Shown here piece after piece: positions 45,721-55,468 of a DNA stretch of 64,000 nucleotides; the first letter of the stretch is position 1, and each line of letters starts with the position of its first letter. The notes beneath the pieces are model-generated. The model searched no databases. It worked only from the letters and a program-made list of their open reading frames with translations, and had not been told where the DNA came from. This DNA is from Candidatus Francisella endociliophora (lineage in GTDB: Bacteria; Pseudomonadota; Gammaproteobacteria; Francisellales; Francisellaceae). The translations under genes and the position numbers were made by a program. Where the stretch lies: NCBI RefSeq assembly GCF_000764555.1, contig NZ_CP009574.1:1612001-1676000 (forward strand), read 5' to 3'.

Positions 45721-46335
45721 TTAGTTAGTCAAGTTTGTTATGTCATTAATTGTATCAATTAGCTTATTTTCTAGCTCTTCATCACTAAGTTCAGTGTTAT
45801 CGATGACATAATCAGCAATTTTTTCTCTTTCTTTATCTGATATTTGTAAGTTTATAAATGCAACTGCTTGCTGTCTATCTTTACCGTCACGTTCCATAAG
45901 CCTTCTAATTCTAGTTTCTAGGTCAGCCTTAAGGACAATGACTTTTTTTAAATAATCATAATGGCGAAAGTTATATGGGCCAAGTAGAGGAATATCAACG
46001 ATAGTCATAGCAGATTCAGATTCTCTAACTTGTTTTTTGATTTCTCTATTAATGACAGGGTGTAAGTAATCTTCTAACCATTTTTTTGATTCTTTGGATT
46101 CTGTAATAATTGCTCTAAGCATAGCTCTATTAATTTGCTTGTTCATTATTACTTCATTACCAAATTTCTCAGCTATTTTTTTGATAACAGTTGGTTTCTT
46201 TGTGATTTCTCTACTTATTGTATCAGCGCAAACAACATTAATGTCTAGCTTTTCTTTCAGTATTCTAGTTGCTGTAGATTTTCCACTAGCTATACCGCCT
46301 GTTATACCAATAGGGTATGTGTTAATTATGCTCAT
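45721..46335 (-). CDS. coaE: Dephospho-CoA kinase
   Basis: A 204-residue kinase that phosphorylates the 3'-hydroxyl of dephospho-CoA, the last step of CoA synthesis. The P-loop GGIASGKST is at residues 13-21, followed by [11 protein letters not shown], and the lid Arg/Lys stretch ([11 protein letters not shown]) is typical. It is upstream of tRNA-Arg and divergent from the methyltransferase gene at 46461. Confidence 0.95.
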   Translation of the reverse strand: MSIINTYPIGITGGIASGKSTATRILKEKLDINVVCADTISREITKKPTVIKKIAEKFGNEVIMNKQINRAMLRAIITESKESKKWLEDYLHPVINREIKKQVRESESAMTIVDIPLLGPYNFRHYDYLKKVIVLKADLETRIRRLMERDGKDRQQAVAFINLQISDKEREKIADYVIDNTELSDEELENKLIDTINDITNLTN

Positions 46336-46404
46336 TATTTTTACACTTTAAAAATAGTTTGAGCTAAGATTTTAATATTTTTTTTTCAGAAAGTCATATA
46401 TTTT

Positions 46405-46433
46405 TTGATTAAAGAGTTTTCTGCGTCTAAAAT
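46405..46433 (+). promoter_or_regulatory. Sigma-70 promoter of the methyltransferase-phosphohexomutase pair
   Basis: TTGATT (46405-46410), a 17-base spacer and TAAAAT (46428-46433) lie 27 bases upstream of the GTG at 46461. Confidence 0.5.
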
Positions 46434-46460
46434 AGCCTTAAAATTTTAGTAGGTTATAAA

Positions 46461-47600
46461 GTGGATATGACTCTCAAGAATATTCTGATTGACAAGCTTT
46501 CTTCTGGTAAGAAATTATCATTTAGAGAATTTATGCAAATTGCTCTTTATTACCCTGAGTTTGGTTATTATGCATCTAATAAAGAAAAAATTTCTGCCCA
46601 GGGAGATTTTATAACAGCTACATCACAAACTTCTTTGTTTGCTAGAACGTTTGCTCGACAGTTTTCTTTGGTGATTTCTCATATTGGTACTAACTGTAAT
46701 GTTATTGAATTTGGTGCTGGCCAAGGCAAGTTTGCTGCTGATTGTATGGCTGAACTTGAGAGCTTAGAATCTTTGCCTTATAAATATATAATAATTGAGC
46801 TAAGTAATGATTTGAAACAAAGACAACAAGAGTATATTAAAAATAATATTCCACATTTGTATAATAAGTTTATTTGGCTTAATGAGTTACCAAAAGAAAA
46901 GATAAAAGCAGTGGTCTTTGCTAATGAAGTTTTGGATGCTATGCCTGTTGATATTTTTAAAGCAAAAAATGGTAAGTTGATTCAACAAGGTGTAAGTTTA
47001 GTAGATAATGAATTTGAATTTACTGATTTGGATTCTAATGATAAACGTTTTGAATATGAAGTAGGCCGAATTTTAGAAGATAATCTTAGTTTTGAAGATG
47101 GTTATACAAGTGAAATAAATACATGGATAAGACCGTGGGTTAAGTCTTTAAAAGATACATTGTTACAAGGTGTGGTTTTTTTATGTGATTATGGCTATCA
47201 CAGGGCTTTGTATTATTCTAAAGAAAGAAATATGGGAACACTTACTTGCTATTATCAACATAAAGTTAATTTTGATCCTTTTATAAATATCGGTGAGCAA
47301 GATGTTACTGCCCATGTTGATTTTACAACCGTTGCAGAATCTGTAGTTGAAAATGGTTTTGAATTAGATGGATATATTACGCAAGCGAATTTTTTGAAAA
47401 GAGCAAATATATCTCAAGTTTTTTTAGATGTTTCCAAAAGGTTAGAGAGTGCAGAGCAGTTGAAGTATAATAAAGATATGAAAGAGCTTGTCTTAAATGA
47501 TAAGCTAGCTGAAATATTTAAAGTTTTTGCTTTTTCGGTTGAATTTGCTCCTGTTTTAGATGTTTTTGATAACAAAGATAATATTGATTATTTATTATAA
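46461..47600 (+). CDS. SAM-dependent methyltransferase, MidA/NDUFAF7-like family
   Basis: A 379-residue cytoplasmic protein. The N-terminal half has GDFITATSQTSLFARTF and the SAM-binding motif VIEFGAGQGKFAADC, then VVFANEVLDAMP, all typical of the MidA family. The mitochondrial homologue NDUFAF7 methylates an arginine in complex I, but the bacterial substrate is not established. The frame opens at GTG 46461 (TAGG seven bases upstream); an ATG two codons later is an alternative. It is followed by the phosphohexomutase after 14 bases. Confidence 0.88.
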   Translation: MDMTLKNILIDKLSSGKKLSFREFMQIALYYPEFGYYASNKEKISAQGDFITATSQTSLFARTFARQFSLVISHIGTNCNVIEFGAGQGKFAADCMAELESLESLPYKYIIIELSNDLKQRQQEYIKNNIPHLYNKFIWLNELPKEKIKAVVFANEVLDAMPVDIFKAKNGKLIQQGVSLVDNEFEFTDLDSNDKRFEYEVGRILEDNLSFEDGYTSEINTWIRPWVKSLKDTLLQGVVFLCDYGYHRALYYSKERNMGTLTCYYQHKVNFDPFINIGEQDVTAHVDFTTVAESVVENGFELDGYITQANFLKRANISQVFLDVSKRLESAEQLKYNKDMKELVLNDKLAEIFKVFAFSVEFAPVLDVFDNKDNIDYLL

Positions 47601-47614
47601 GAGAGAAATATTTT

Positions 47615-49000
47615 ATGTATAAAAATATAGAGAGTTTACCAGAGCATATTTTTAGAGCTTATGATATTAGAGGGGTCGTTCCATCTGATTTGAATGAAGA
47701 GGTTGTTTTTAATATAGGTTTAGCTTATGGTACAAAAGCCAAGGAACTTAATCAGAATGTAGTCGCTATAGCTAGAGATGGTCGCTTATCTGGACCAGCT
47801 TTGCTTGCTGCTCTACAAAAGGGAATATTAACAGCTGGTTGTGATGTTATAAATATTGGTGCAGTACCAACTCCTGTTTTATATTTTGCAGCTAAGAAGT
47901 TGACAAATGGTACAGGTATTATGTTAACGGGAAGCCATAATCCAGGTGATTATAATGGTTTGAAAATGACTATAGCTGATAATACGCTGGCAAATGAAGA
48001 AGTTTTAGAATTAAAGAATCTAGTTAAATCAAATATTTTTGCTAATGGCCATGGAGACGTTGAATACAAAGATGTTTCTAATAGCTATATTGATTATATT
48101 CTTGATAGAGAAAGTCTGGATAAAAAACTAAAGGTTGTTGTTGATGCTGGTAATGGTATAGCAGGTGAGATAGCACTAAAACTTTTTGAAAGATTAGGGT
48201 GTGATGTCTCTAAAATGTATTGTGAAGTTGATGGGAGCTTTCCTAATCATCATCCAGACCCGAGTAAGCTTGAGAATTTACAAGATTTGATTGAAAAAGT
48301 TAAAGAAGAAAAAGCTGATGTTGGTTTAGCTTTTGATGGTGATGGAGACAGACTGGGATTAGTTACAAATAGTGGAGATATTATTGCAGCTGATAGACAG
48401 TTGATGTTATACGCAAAAGATGTACTTGAAACAGTTTCTGGAGCATCAATACTATACGATGTTAAATCAACTAAAAATATAGATGGTTTTATAAAAAATC
48501 TTGGGGGTAGGTCTGAAATGTACAAAACAGGACATGCGCTTATTAAGAAAAAAATGAAAGTTGATAAAGTTGATTTGGCTGGTGAGATGAGTGGTCATGT
48601 GTTTTTTAATGATAGGTGGCCGGGTTTTGACGATGGTTTATATACAGGTGTTAGGCTGTTAAACATTCTTGCAAAAACAGATAAAAACTTAGATCAATTG
48701 TTTATGGAGATACCAAATAGTATAGCTACTCCAGAAATCAATATAGATGTTTCAGAGGATGAAAAGTTTAAAATTGTAAATACTATTCTTGAAACATGTC
48801 AAAAAGAGTTTTCAAATGCTAAAATTATAGATATAGATGGCGTCAGAGTAGAGTTTGAGAAAGGTTGGGCTTTACTTAGAGCATCAAACACAACGCCGTG
48901 TCTTGTTTTAAGGTTTGAAGCAGATAATGCTAAACAGCTTGATATTGTTAGATCAGAGTTTATGGCAGTGGTAAATAAGGTTTTAAAGAGCTTTGGTTAA
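47615..49000 (+). CDS. Phosphomannomutase/phosphoglucomutase
   Basis: A 461-residue alpha-D-phosphohexomutase that interconverts hexose 1- and 6-phosphates for surface polysaccharide or LPS precursor supply. FRAYDIRGVVPSDL is the N-terminal signature, the phosphoserine is in MLTGSHNPGDYNGLK, metal is bound by AFDGDGDRLG, and GEMSGHVFFND is the sugar-binding loop. The domain layout is like Pseudomonas AlgC, so manB or algC are possible symbols. Strong GAGAG ribosome binding site. It is cotranscribed with the MidA-like gene. Confidence 0.92.
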   Translation: MYKNIESLPEHIFRAYDIRGVVPSDLNEEVVFNIGLAYGTKAKELNQNVVAIARDGRLSGPALLAALQKGILTAGCDVINIGAVPTPVLYFAAKKLTNGTGIMLTGSHNPGDYNGLKMTIADNTLANEEVLELKNLVKSNIFANGHGDVEYKDVSNSYIDYILDRESLDKKLKVVVDAGNGIAGEIALKLFERLGCDVSKMYCEVDGSFPNHHPDPSKLENLQDLIEKVKEEKADVGLAFDGDGDRLGLVTNSGDIIAADRQLMLYAKDVLETVSGASILYDVKSTKNIDGFIKNLGGRSEMYKTGHALIKKKMKVDKVDLAGEMSGHVFFNDRWPGFDDGLYTGVRLLNILAKTDKNLDQLFMEIPNSIATPEINIDVSEDEKFKIVNTILETCQKEFSNAKIIDIDGVRVEFEKGWALLRASNTTPCLVLRFEADNAKQLDIVRSEFMAVVNKVLKSFG

Positions 49001-49033
49001 TTATTGTTAATAAGCTTAGGTGTTGGGTATTGG

Positions 49034-49062
49034 TTGATGTTACTAGGCTATTAACTTATAAT
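49034..49062 (+). promoter_or_regulatory. Sigma-70 promoter of aceE-aceF-lpdA
   Basis: TTGATG (49034-49039), a 17-base spacer and consensus TATAAT (49057-49062) precede aceE by about 55 bases, giving an untranslated leader of about 48 bases with a strong CGGAGGAT ribosome binding site. Confidence 0.65.
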
Positions 49063-49116
49063 CTCACTAATGTGATTTTAATTTCGTTAATATTCGATTA
49101 CTTCGGAGGATAAAGG

Positions 49117-51795
49117 ATGTCGGATTTTACTAAAGATATTGATGTTTTCGAGACTCAAGAATGGCTTGAGGCTTTTGAAGATGTTGTGAAAAGAGAAGGT
49201 GTTGATAGAGCAAAATTCTTATTCGAACAGCTTTTGACTAAAGGCGCTGAACTTGGTGTAGAAAATGCTTATGCAGCAGCAAAAGTTAAAAAATATATCA
49301 ACTCTATTAATGTTTCAGAACAGCCTAGTTATCCAGGCGATATGGAGCTTGAGCAAAAGATTGAAGCTGTGAATAGATGGAACTCTACTGTTATCGTTGC
49401 ATCAGCTAATAAAAAAGATAGCTCTATTGGTGGTCATATTGGTACAGGTGCTGGTGCTATGACACTTTATGAAGTTGGTTTTAACCATTTCTGGAAGGCT
49501 CCTAATGAAAACCATGCTGGTGATTTGATATTTTATCAAGGGCATCTTTCTCCAATCGTATATGCTCGCTCGTATCTTGAAGGAAGAATTACTTCTGAAC
49601 AATTAGATAATTTTAGAAAACAGGCATTTAATGGTGAGAATGCTGTTTCATCTTATCCGCATCCATATTTGCAGCCAACATATTGGCAGTTCCCTACAGT
49701 TTCAATGGGTCTTGGCCCACTTCAAGCTATTTATCAAGCTAGATTTATGAAATATCTAGAAGCTAGAGGTTTAGCTGAAACTGCAGATCGTAAAGTTTGG
49801 GCATTCTGCGGTGATGGTGAGATGGATGAGCCAGAATCAATTGGTTCTATCACTAGAGCTGGTCGTGAAGGTCTAGATAACCTAATTTTTGTTGTCAATT
49901 GTAACTTACAAAGATTAGACGGTCTTGTAAATGGTAACGGTAATATTGTCGAAGAATTAGCTGGTGTTTTTGAAGGTGCTGGCTGGAATGTTATCAAGGT
50001 GCTATGGAGTAGTGATTGGGATAAGCTTTTAGCAGATGCTAAAGCAGGCGACAAACTTGCTCAAAGATTAAGTGAGTTAAATGATGGTCAATTCCATACA
50101 ATCAAAGCTCATGGTGGCGAAGAATGTCGTAAAGTAGTGTTTAGTGGAGATGAAGATTTAGAAGCATTAGCTAAAGATATGTCCGATGAAGATTTGCAAG
50201 CTCTTCGTCGTGGCGGACATGATCCATTAAAAATTTACGCAGCATATAAAAAAGCCGTTGAAACTTCTAATGGTAAGCCAACACTTATTTTACCTATGAC
50301 GGTTAAAGGTTATGGTCTTGGTGAGTATGGTGAATCTAAAAACATTGCACATAATGTTAAAAAGCTTGATACTGATGCTCTTGAGTATATTAAGAATAGA
50401 TTTGATGTGCCTGCTACAAAAGAAGATGTTGATAACTACAAACTTATCAAGTTAGATGAGAATTCTCCAGAAATGAAATATCTTCATTCTAAGAGAAAAG
50501 ATCTTGGTGGATATATCCCTGCAAGAAGAGAAAATAAAACTGCGTTAGAGATTCCTGCTTATCAAGATTTTGCTAAGAACTTGTTGGATGATAGTGGTGA
50601 GAGAGAGTTCTCAACTACAACAGCGTTTGTAAGAATACTATCTCACTTGGCGAAAGATAAGAAAATTGGTAAGCACATCGTACCAATTACAGTAGATGAG
50701 TCGCGTACTTTTGGTATGGAAGGTTTATTTAGACAATTAGGTATATATAACCCTAAAGGTCAGCAATATGTACCAGAAGATAAAAAACAAGTGATGTTCT
50801 ACAAAGAGGCTAAAGATGGTCAAATCCTTCAAGAAGGTATTAATGAACAAGGTGGTTTCTGCTCATGGATAGCTGCGGCTACTTCATATAGTGTACATAA
50901 TGTGCCGATGATACCGTTCATGATTTACTACTCTATGTTTGGTTTCCAAAGGTTTGGTGACTTAGCATGGGCTGCAGGTGACTCTATGGCAAAAGGTTTT
51001 GTGATTGGTGGTACATCTGGTCGAACTACTTTAAATGGTGAAGGTTTACAGCACGAAGATGGACATAGTCACATTCAGGCTGGTCTTATCCCTAACTGTG
51101 TATCTTATGATCCTACTTATGCTTATGAATTAGCAGTTATTATGGCTGATGGCATGAAGAGAATGTATGTTGATGGTGAGCATGTTTATTACTATATAAC
51201 TGTCTTAAATGAGAATTACTCTCACAGAGCTATGCCAGAGGGCGTTGAAGAGGGTATTATCAAAGGTCTTTATAAGTTGGAGGATACTAAGCCAGCAGAT
51301 AAACATGTACAGTTAATGGGTTCAGGATCTATTCTAAGAGAAGTTGAGGCTGCTGCTGAGATGCTTAAAGAAGAGTATGGTGTTACTTCTAATGTTTGGA
51401 GCATGACTTCTGCGAATGAACTTTACAGAGAGGCTAAAAATGTCTCTCGTGAAAATATGCTTCATCCGACAGCTAAGAAAAAAGAAAGCTATATTGAGCA
51501 ATGCTTCAAAGATGAAAAAGGCCCAGTGGTTGCTTCTACTGACTATATCAAGTTATATACAGATCAGCTGAGAGAATTTATCCCTCATACGTTCGTGAAT
51601 CTTGGTACAGATGGTTTTGGTAGATCTGATACGCGTGAAGCTTTAAGAAGTTTCTTTGAGGTTGATAGATATCATGTTGTGGTTGCTTCTCTATATGCGC
51701 TATCTCTAGAAGGTAAAGTAAAAACTGGTGAAGTGAAAGAAGCAATTAAGAAGTACAATATAGACCCAGAGCGTGTGGCTCCATTATATAGCTAA
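49117..51795 (+). CDS. aceE: Pyruvate dehydrogenase E1 component
   Basis: An 892-residue homodimeric thiamine-diphosphate enzyme that decarboxylates pyruvate and acetylates the E2 lipoyl group. GGHIGTGAGAMTLYEVGFNHF is at the N-terminal active-site region, and the thiamine-diphosphate motif runs from GDGEMDEPES to NCNLQRLDG. The length matches the single-chain E1 of Gram-negative bacteria. It has its own promoter at 49034-49062, and aceF and lpdA follow with gaps of 17 bases each. No PdhR-type regulator gene is adjacent. Confidence 0.97.
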   Translation: MSDFTKDIDVFETQEWLEAFEDVVKREGVDRAKFLFEQLLTKGAELGVENAYAAAKVKKYINSINVSEQPSYPGDMELEQKIEAVNRWNSTVIVASANKKDSSIGGHIGTGAGAMTLYEVGFNHFWKAPNENHAGDLIFYQGHLSPIVYARSYLEGRITSEQLDNFRKQAFNGENAVSSYPHPYLQPTYWQFPTVSMGLGPLQAIYQARFMKYLEARGLAETADRKVWAFCGDGEMDEPESIGSITRAGREGLDNLIFVVNCNLQRLDGLVNGNGNIVEELAGVFEGAGWNVIKVLWSSDWDKLLADAKAGDKLAQRLSELNDGQFHTIKAHGGEECRKVVFSGDEDLEALAKDMSDEDLQALRRGGHDPLKIYAAYKKAVETSNGKPTLILPMTVKGYGLGEYGESKNIAHNVKKLDTDALEYIKNRFDVPATKEDVDNYKLIKLDENSPEMKYLHSKRKDLGGYIPARRENKTALEIPAYQDFAKNLLDDSGEREFSTTTAFVRILSHLAKDKKIGKHIVPITVDESRTFGMEGLFRQLGIYNPKGQQYVPEDKKQVMFYKEAKDGQILQEGINEQGGFCSWIAAATSYSVHNVPMIPFMIYYSMFGFQRFGDLAWAAGDSMAKGFVIGGTSGRTTLNGEGLQHEDGHSHIQAGLIPNCVSYDPTYAYELAVIMADGMKRMYVDGEHVYYYITVLNENYSHRAMPEGVEEGIIKGLYKLEDTKPADKHVQLMGSGSILREVEAAAEMLKEEYGVTSNVWSMTSANELYREAKNVSRENMLHPTAKKKESYIEQCFKDEKGPVVASTDYIKLYTDQLREFIPHTFVNLGTDGFGRSDTREALRSFFEVDRYHVVVASLYALSLEGKVKTGEVKEAIKKYNIDPERVAPLYS

Positions 51796-51812
51796 TCGGT
51801 AAGGAGATATAA

Positions 51813-53690
51813 ATGTCTATAGAGATCGTTAAGGTTCCTGATATTGGGGATTATGATAGTGTTGATGTAATTGAGGTAAATGTTGCCGAGGGCGATGTTA
51901 TTGCTGAAGAGGATTCTTTAATTACATTAGAAACTGATAAAGCTAGCATGGAAGTTCCATCTCCTGTGGCTGGCAAAATTGTTAAGTTGACTGTAAAGGT
52001 TGGTGATAAAGTTTCAGAAGGTTCTGCAATTATGGAAGTTGAACTAGAAGGATCATCTGATACTGCAACAGAAGAAAAACCTGCTCAGAAAGAAGAGGCT
52101 GTACCAGCTTCATCAGGAGCTACTGAAATTGTTGATGTTAAAGTTCCTGATATTGGCGACTATGATGCGGCTGAGATTATTGAAATATCTGTAAAAGTTG
52201 GTGATGATATTGAAGAAGAGGATTCTTTGATTACACTTGAGACTGATAAAGCTAGTATGGAAGTGCCATCATCTGCTAGTGGTAAAGTAACTGAACTAGC
52301 TGTAAAAGTTGGCGATAAGGTTGGTGAAGGTGATTTGATTCTTAAAGTTGAAACTGGTGCTAGTGCATCAGCTTCAGCACAAGATGCTCAGCAATCAGCT
52401 CCTGCTCAAGCTTCTGAAGAAGTCGTTGATGTAGAGGTTCCAGATATTGGTGACTATGATAGCGTTGATGTTATTGAAGTATCCGTAGCTGTTGGTGATA
52501 AAGTTGAAGAAGAAGATTCTTTAATTACATTAGAGACTGATAAGGCTAGTATGGAAGTTCCATCTCCTGTATCAGGTGAGGTTGTAGAGGTTATAACAAA
52601 GGTTGGTGATAAGGTTTCTCAAGGTAGCTTAATTCTTAAAGTTAAAACTCAAGGTTCTGCTCCTGCTCAAGCTAGTTCACAATCAGTACTAGCTAAGCAA
52701 GAAGCTCCTAAGCAGGCGCCTCAAAAAGTTCAAACACCAGTTCAAAGTAGTGTGAATGAATATGAAGTTGATAACTCAAATGCTCATGCTTCTCCAGCTG
52801 TTAGAAAGCTAGCTAGGATTTTAAATGTTGATCTAAGCAAGGTGAAAGCTACGGGTCGTAAAGGACGTGTAACGAAAGAAGATTGTTATAACTATATCAA
52901 ACATGCTGTAACACAAGTTCAAACTGGTAAAGTTGCTGCGAGTGGAAGTGGTTTAGATCTTTTAGATGATCCTGTTGTTGATTTCTCTAAATTTGGTGAG
53001 ATTGAAACTCAGCCTTTAACTCGTATTAATAAAATTAGTGCGAAAAACTTACATAGAAACTGGGTAAAAATTCCTCATGTAACTTTCTATGATGATGCTG
53101 ATGTTACGGATCTTGAAGAGTTTAGGAAAGCTAAAAAAGGATTCGCTGAGAAAATGGGTGTGAAAATCACTCCATTGTCATTCTTAGTAAAAGCTGCAGC
53201 AGTAGCTTTGCAAGAGTTCCCTAGAATGAATAGCTCACTTACTAACGATGGTGAGAACCTAGTTCTTAAAAAATACTATAATATTGGTTTTGCTGCAGAT
53301 ACTCCAGCAGGACTAATGGTTCCAGTTATCAAAGATGCTGATAAAAAAGGCATTATTGAAATATCGAAAGATATTATGGAACTAGCAGGTAAAGCTCGTG
53401 ATGGTAAGCTAGGCTCAAAAGATATGTCTGGAGCTACATTTACTATCTCAAGTATTGGTGTGCTTGGTACTACAGCGTTTACGCCAATTATTAATATGCC
53501 AGAAGTTGCTATTATGGGTGTATCTAAGACTGCTGTTAAACCTATTTGGAATGGTAAAGAGTTCGAGCCTAGAACTATGCTACCTTTATCTATGTCTGCT
53601 GATCATAGAGTAATTGATGGCGCTATGGCGGCTAAATTCTTAACAAGATATAGTCAGATTCTTTCTGATTTACGTGAAATCATAATGTAA
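51813..53690 (+). CDS. aceF: Pyruvate dehydrogenase E2, dihydrolipoamide acetyltransferase, with three lipoyl domains
   Basis: A 625-residue E2 core subunit. Three lipoyl domains, each with the lipoylation motif ETDKASMEVP (first lipoyl-lysine at residue 43), are joined by Ala/Pro/Gln-rich linkers. Then come the peripheral subunit-binding domain (ASPAVRKLARILNVDLSKV) and the C-terminal acetyltransferase domain ending in ADHRVIDGAMAAKF with the catalytic His. The lipoyl repeats are nearly identical in protein and similar in DNA, so copy number could vary between strains by recombination. Confidence 0.97.
   Translation: MSIEIVKVPDIGDYDSVDVIEVNVAEGDVIAEEDSLITLETDKASMEVPSPVAGKIVKLTVKVGDKVSEGSAIMEVELEGSSDTATEEKPAQKEEAVPASSGATEIVDVKVPDIGDYDAAEIIEISVKVGDDIEEEDSLITLETDKASMEVPSSASGKVTELAVKVGDKVGEGDLILKVETGASASASAQDAQQSAPAQASEEVVDVEVPDIGDYDSVDVIEVSVAVGDKVEEEDSLITLETDKASMEVPSPVSGEVVEVITKVGDKVSQGSLILKVKTQGSAPAQASSQSVLAKQEAPKQAPQKVQTPVQSSVNEYEVDNSNAHASPAVRKLARILNVDLSKVKATGRKGRVTKEDCYNYIKHAVTQVQTGKVAASGSGLDLLDDPVVDFSKFGEIETQPLTRINKISAKNLHRNWVKIPHVTFYDDADVTDLEEFRKAKKGFAEKMGVKITPLSFLVKAAAVALQEFPRMNSSLTNDGENLVLKKYYNIGFAADTPAGLMVPVIKDADKKGIIEISKDIMELAGKARDGKLGSKDMSGATFTISSIGVLGTTAFTPIINMPEVAIMGVSKTAVKPIWNGKEFEPRTMLPLSMSADHRVIDGAMAAKFLTRYSQILSDLREIIM
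51825..52650 (+). repeat. Three tandem lipoyl-domain repeats inside aceF
   Basis: Units of about 220-240 bases begin near 51825, 52137 and 52430. Each encodes VPDIGDYD near its start and ETDKASMEVPS in the middle. The first and third units are the most alike (both encode DYDSVDVIEV). Confidence 0.85.
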
Positions 53691-53707
53691 ACACGGAGTT
53701 TTAAAAA

Positions 53708-55120
53708 ATGAGTGATATTAAAACACAAGTTGTAGTTTTAGGTAGTGGTCCTGGTGGATATAGTGCAGCTTTCAGAGCAGCTGACTTAGGGTTAGAAGTT
53801 GTTTTAGTAGAAAGATATGAAAATATCGGTGGTGTATGTCTAAATGTTGGCTGTATTCCATCAAAAGCACTTCTTCATATTGCTAAAGTTATTAATGAGG
53901 CTAGACACTTAGCTGCTGATGGTATCATCGAAATGGGTGATATGAAAATCAATAAAGATAAAGTTCTTAAGTATAAGAATGATGTTGTAAGCAAGCTTAC
54001 TGGCGGTTTAAAAGGCATGGCTCAGATGAGAAAAGTAAAAATCGTACAAGGTTACGGTAAATTTACATCTGATAAAGAGCTTGCTGTAGAAGCTGCTGAT
54101 GGTAAAGTTACAAAAATTGCTTTTGATAATTGTATTATTGCTGCTGGTTCTAGTGTAATTAATCTACCATTTGTGCCAGAAGATGACAGAATTATTGATT
54201 CTACTGGCGCCCTTGAAATGAAAGAAATTCCTGAGACTATGCTTGTAGTGGGTGGTGGTATTATTGGTCTTGAGATGGCACAAGTTTATTCTGAGCTTGG
54301 TACTAAGATTACAGTTGTTGAGTTTGCTGATCAGCTTATGAACGGTGTTGATAAAGATGTCGTTAAAGCTTATGAGAAAATGAACAAGAAATATGAGGTT
54401 CGCTTAAAAACTGGAGTTACAGCTATGGAGGCTAAGAAAGATGGCATCTATGTAACAATGGAAGGCGATCATTCAGCTAAAGATGAACGTTACGATAGAG
54501 TTCTTATGGCAATTGGTCGTAAGCCAAATGGTAAGCTTATTGATGCAGAAAAAGCTGGTGTAAATGTTGATGAAAGAGGCTTTATCGCAACTGATAAGCA
54601 AATGCGTACAAATGTACCACATATTTTTGCAATTGGTGATATCGTTGGTCAACCTATGCTTGCTCACAAAGCTGTACCAGAAGGAAGAACAGCTGCTGAA
54701 GTTATTTCAGGTTTAAATCATAGTTTTGATCCTTTGGTTATTCCATCAGTTGCTTATACAGATCCTGAAGTTGCTTGGGTTGGTGAAACTGAAACTTCTG
54801 CAAAAGCTAAAGGTATTAAGTATGAAAAAGGTGTATTCCCATGGGCTGCTAGTGGTAGATCACTAAGTATTGGTAGATCAGAAGGTATGACTAAAGTTCT
54901 ATTTGATGAAAATCATAGAATAATTGGTGCTTCTATAGTTGGTACTAATGCTGGTGAACTTATTTCTGAATCTGCTTTAGCTATTGAAATGGGTTGTGAT
55001 GCTGAAGATATTGCTCTTACAGTTCATCCACATCCAACTCTTTCTGAGAGCTTAATGATGGCTACAGAAGTATTTGAAGGTACTGCTACAGACCTTCCTC
55101 CTCAAAAGAAAAGAAAATAG
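53708..55120 (+). CDS. lpdA: Dihydrolipoamide dehydrogenase (E3)
   Basis: A 470-residue flavoenzyme that reoxidises lipoamide in the pyruvate and probably 2-oxoglutarate dehydrogenase complexes. FAD motif VVLGSGPGGYSAA; redox pair Cys44 and Cys49 in GGVCLNVGCIPSK; NAD motif VVGGGIIGLEMAQ; catalytic HPHPTLSE near the C terminus. It is the last gene of the ace operon, 17 bases after aceF. No convincing terminator hairpin is seen in the 90 bases that follow. Confidence 0.97.
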   Translation: MSDIKTQVVVLGSGPGGYSAAFRAADLGLEVVLVERYENIGGVCLNVGCIPSKALLHIAKVINEARHLAADGIIEMGDMKINKDKVLKYKNDVVSKLTGGLKGMAQMRKVKIVQGYGKFTSDKELAVEAADGKVTKIAFDNCIIAAGSSVINLPFVPEDDRIIDSTGALEMKEIPETMLVVGGGIIGLEMAQVYSELGTKITVVEFADQLMNGVDKDVVKAYEKMNKKYEVRLKTGVTAMEAKKDGIYVTMEGDHSAKDERYDRVLMAIGRKPNGKLIDAEKAGVNVDERGFIATDKQMRTNVPHIFAIGDIVGQPMLAHKAVPEGRTAAEVISGLNHSFDPLVIPSVAYTDPEVAWVGETETSAKAKGIKYEKGVFPWAASGRSLSIGRSEGMTKVLFDENHRIIGASIVGTNAGELISESALAIEMGCDAEDIALTVHPHPTLSESLMMATEVFEGTATDLPPQKKRK

Positions 55121-55211
55121 TCATTTCTAATTTAATCTAACTCTTCTATCTTTATATTTATTTCATTTTGTTATACTTGTTCATTAAATTGAATGATGTA
55201 TTGATATATCT

Positions 55212-55466
55212 ATGAAATTATTTAGAGTTTTGATTGTGTTTGGTTTTTTGATTCCTTGTTTTTTATTTGCAGCTATTGAGTCGTCTTCTGAGTTACCTAA
55301 AAATCCAACTTCAGTCCAAGCGCAGCAGTATATTGACACCAGTAAGGATTGTATGATTGTCCAAAATAAGAAACAAGTGGTTTTGAAATGTGGAAATAAC
55401 ATGATTTTTGTTACCCCTGAAGGAGTGGGTATCAAAACACCAAGTGTATCAAAGTTTTGGAGTTAG
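55212..55466 (+). CDS. Small exported protein of unknown function
   Basis: An 84-residue protein with a signal peptide (MKLFRVLIVFGFLIPCFLFA). The mature 60 or so residues contain two Cys (KDCMIVQ and LKCGNN) that could form one disulfide. I do not recognise the family. It lies two bases upstream of the ung start, so the two are probably cotranscribed. Confidence 0.6.
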   Translation: MKLFRVLIVFGFLIPCFLFAAIESSSELPKNPTSVQAQQYIDTSKDCMIVQNKKQVVLKCGNNMIFVTPEGVGIKTPSVSKFWS

Positions 55467-55468
55467 AA

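Noticed and set aside
49734-50054. 106-codon minus-strand frame inside aceE
   Set aside because: Antisense to a strongly conserved aceE region; no ribosome binding site or recognisable domain.
51825-52650. aceF repeats as a mobile or CRISPR-like array
   Set aside because: The repeats are in-frame lipoyl domains of E2, a normal feature of this enzyme.
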